14,601 nt of DNA from JAJPJX01 sp964568355 (GTDB taxonomy: Bacteria > Acidobacteriota > Terriglobia > Bryobacterales > Bryobacteraceae): NCBI GenBank assembly GCA_964568355.1, contig CAZMRK010000581.1, positions 1-14,601 on the forward strand, read 5' to 3'. Shown here piece by piece: positions 13,963 through 14,601 of this stretch. Both the position numbers and the translations under genes were made by a program. The notes below the pieces were generated by a model that was not told the origin of the DNA, did no database searches, and worked only from the letters and a program-made list of their open reading frames with translations. Numbering within the stretch: position 1 is the stretch's first letter; the number at the start of each line of letters is the position of its first letter.

Positions 13963-14601
13963 TCAGAGAATGCGCAGGGCGCCGGCGGGAAACTCCACCA
14001 GCCACTCTTTGTTCTCCTTCTGCCGTTCGTACTCCTCGCGCGGAAGCTCCACCACAATCTCTCCCGAGAATTGCAGCCGGACCCCCTGGGCCTTCTCCGA
14101 GACCCGCTCCAGGCGCGCGGGCACCTGGTTTGCCTCCGCGCGCTCCCCGTTGGGCGCGTGCGCCCGCAGTTCTTCGGCGCGCACGCACAGCCAGACCCGG
14201 TCGCCCTTCAGCCGGCCGGGAAAGTAGGGACCGGTCAGCTCGAAATTCTCCAGGCGGATGCGGCTGGTCTTGCGGCCCGGATCGAGCGCCGTCAGTTCCG
14301 CCGGAAACAGGTTCGGTATCCCCAGCAGCCGCGCCACGTCGATATTGGCCGGCTGGTCCAGGACCTTGCGCGGCGGTCCGCTCTGCACGATCCGACCTTC
14401 GCGCAACACCAGCATCTCATCGCCGATGGCGAAGCATTCATCCAGATCGTGAGTCACCAGCAGAACCGGGAGGCTGAAATCGGCGCGCACCTGGCGCAGC
14501 AGTTCGTACAACTCGCTGCGCAGAGGCGCGTCCAACCCCTGCGCGGGCTCGTCCAGCAGCAGCAGTTTGGGCGCGGCGATGAGCGCTCGCGCAATCGAGC
14601 A
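13963..14601 (-). CDS. ABC transporter ATP-binding protein, ModC-like, N-terminal part outside window
   Basis: The visible 212 residues are the C-terminal part; the frame runs open to the right edge, so Walker A and most of the signature motif lie outside. The fragment opens just after the signature helix (SIARAL), then shows Walker B LLLLDEP (13-19), the D-loop GLD (22-24), the H-loop VTHD (49-52, His51) and the REGRIVQSGPPRKVL segment typical of importer ATPases. From about residue 98 (NLFPAEL) a TOBE-type regulatory domain follows, with GDRVWLCVRAEELRAH. This layout fits molybdate, sulfate, iron or spermidine importers; the Mod group is favoured by overall feel of the nucleotide-binding domain but not proven. 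A TTG at 14533-14535 is in frame but lies after Walker B and is not a real start. The next gene begins 1 nt after the stop. Confidence 0.85.
   Translation of the reverse strand, partial: CSIARALIAAPKLLLLDEPAQGLDAPLRSELYELLRQVRADFSLPVLLVTHDLDECFAIGDEMLVLREGRIVQSGPPRKVLDQPANIDVARLLGIPNLFPAELTALDPGRKTSRIRLENFELTGPYFPGRLKGDRVWLCVRAEELRAHAPNGERAEANQVPARLERVSEKAQGVRLQFSGEIVVELPREEYERQKENKEWLVEFPAGALRIL

Overview
The window looks like chromosomal DNA from an Acidobacteriota member of the Bryobacterales/Solibacter type. This is inferred from gene content and not from any marker gene. The DNA is GC-rich. It carries an Oar-like TonB-dependent receptor with an N-terminal carboxypeptidase-regulatory domain, a DUF1587/1595/1592/1588/1585 haem protein paired with a Tat-exported DUF1552 protein, a Tat-exported ThuA-domain protein and a YfhO-like membrane protein. 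No mobile element, CRISPR array, tRNA or rRNA was seen.

Layout. Positions 2-2895 (+ strand) hold four closely spaced genes that read as one transcription unit: a TPR protein cut by the left edge, a small Tat-exported ABM-fold protein, a Tat-exported ThuA-domain protein and a short-chain dehydrogenase (SDR). They converge on a minus-strand FAH-family hydrolase (3015-3896), preceded in its own transcription direction by a DUF218/YdcF-like protein (3943-4662). Upstream of that on the minus strand is a 1030-residue TonB-dependent receptor (4672-7764). A strong intrinsic terminator follows the receptor and overlaps the apparent start of the DUF218 gene. Next are the tightly coupled haem protein and DUF1552 pair (9299-11263 and 7987-9297). 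Last is a minus-strand series entering from the right edge: an ABC ATPase of the ModC type (cut by the edge), a ThiE/TenI-family protein and a polytopic YfhO-like membrane protein, with 1-nt spacing or overlap between neighbours.

How the parts may work together. The left half suggests carbohydrate or carboxylic-acid use: exported ThuA and ABM-fold proteins, an NAD-type SDR, an FAH-fold diketoacid hydrolase and a large outer-membrane receptor. The haem/DUF1552 pair is an exported two-gene module known from Planctomycetes, Verrucomicrobia and Acidobacteria whose function is not established. These links are inferred from neighbourhood only.

The most interesting points are a 20-bp repeat present twice, each time just downstream of a minus-strand gene and each able to form hairpins; the terminator lying inside the only available N-terminus of the DUF218 gene; and a ThiE/TenI protein that lacks signature residues of both subfamilies while being coupled to a ModC-like ATPase. 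No gap between genes exceeds about 222 bp. I did not find a convincing wholly new multi-gene system.
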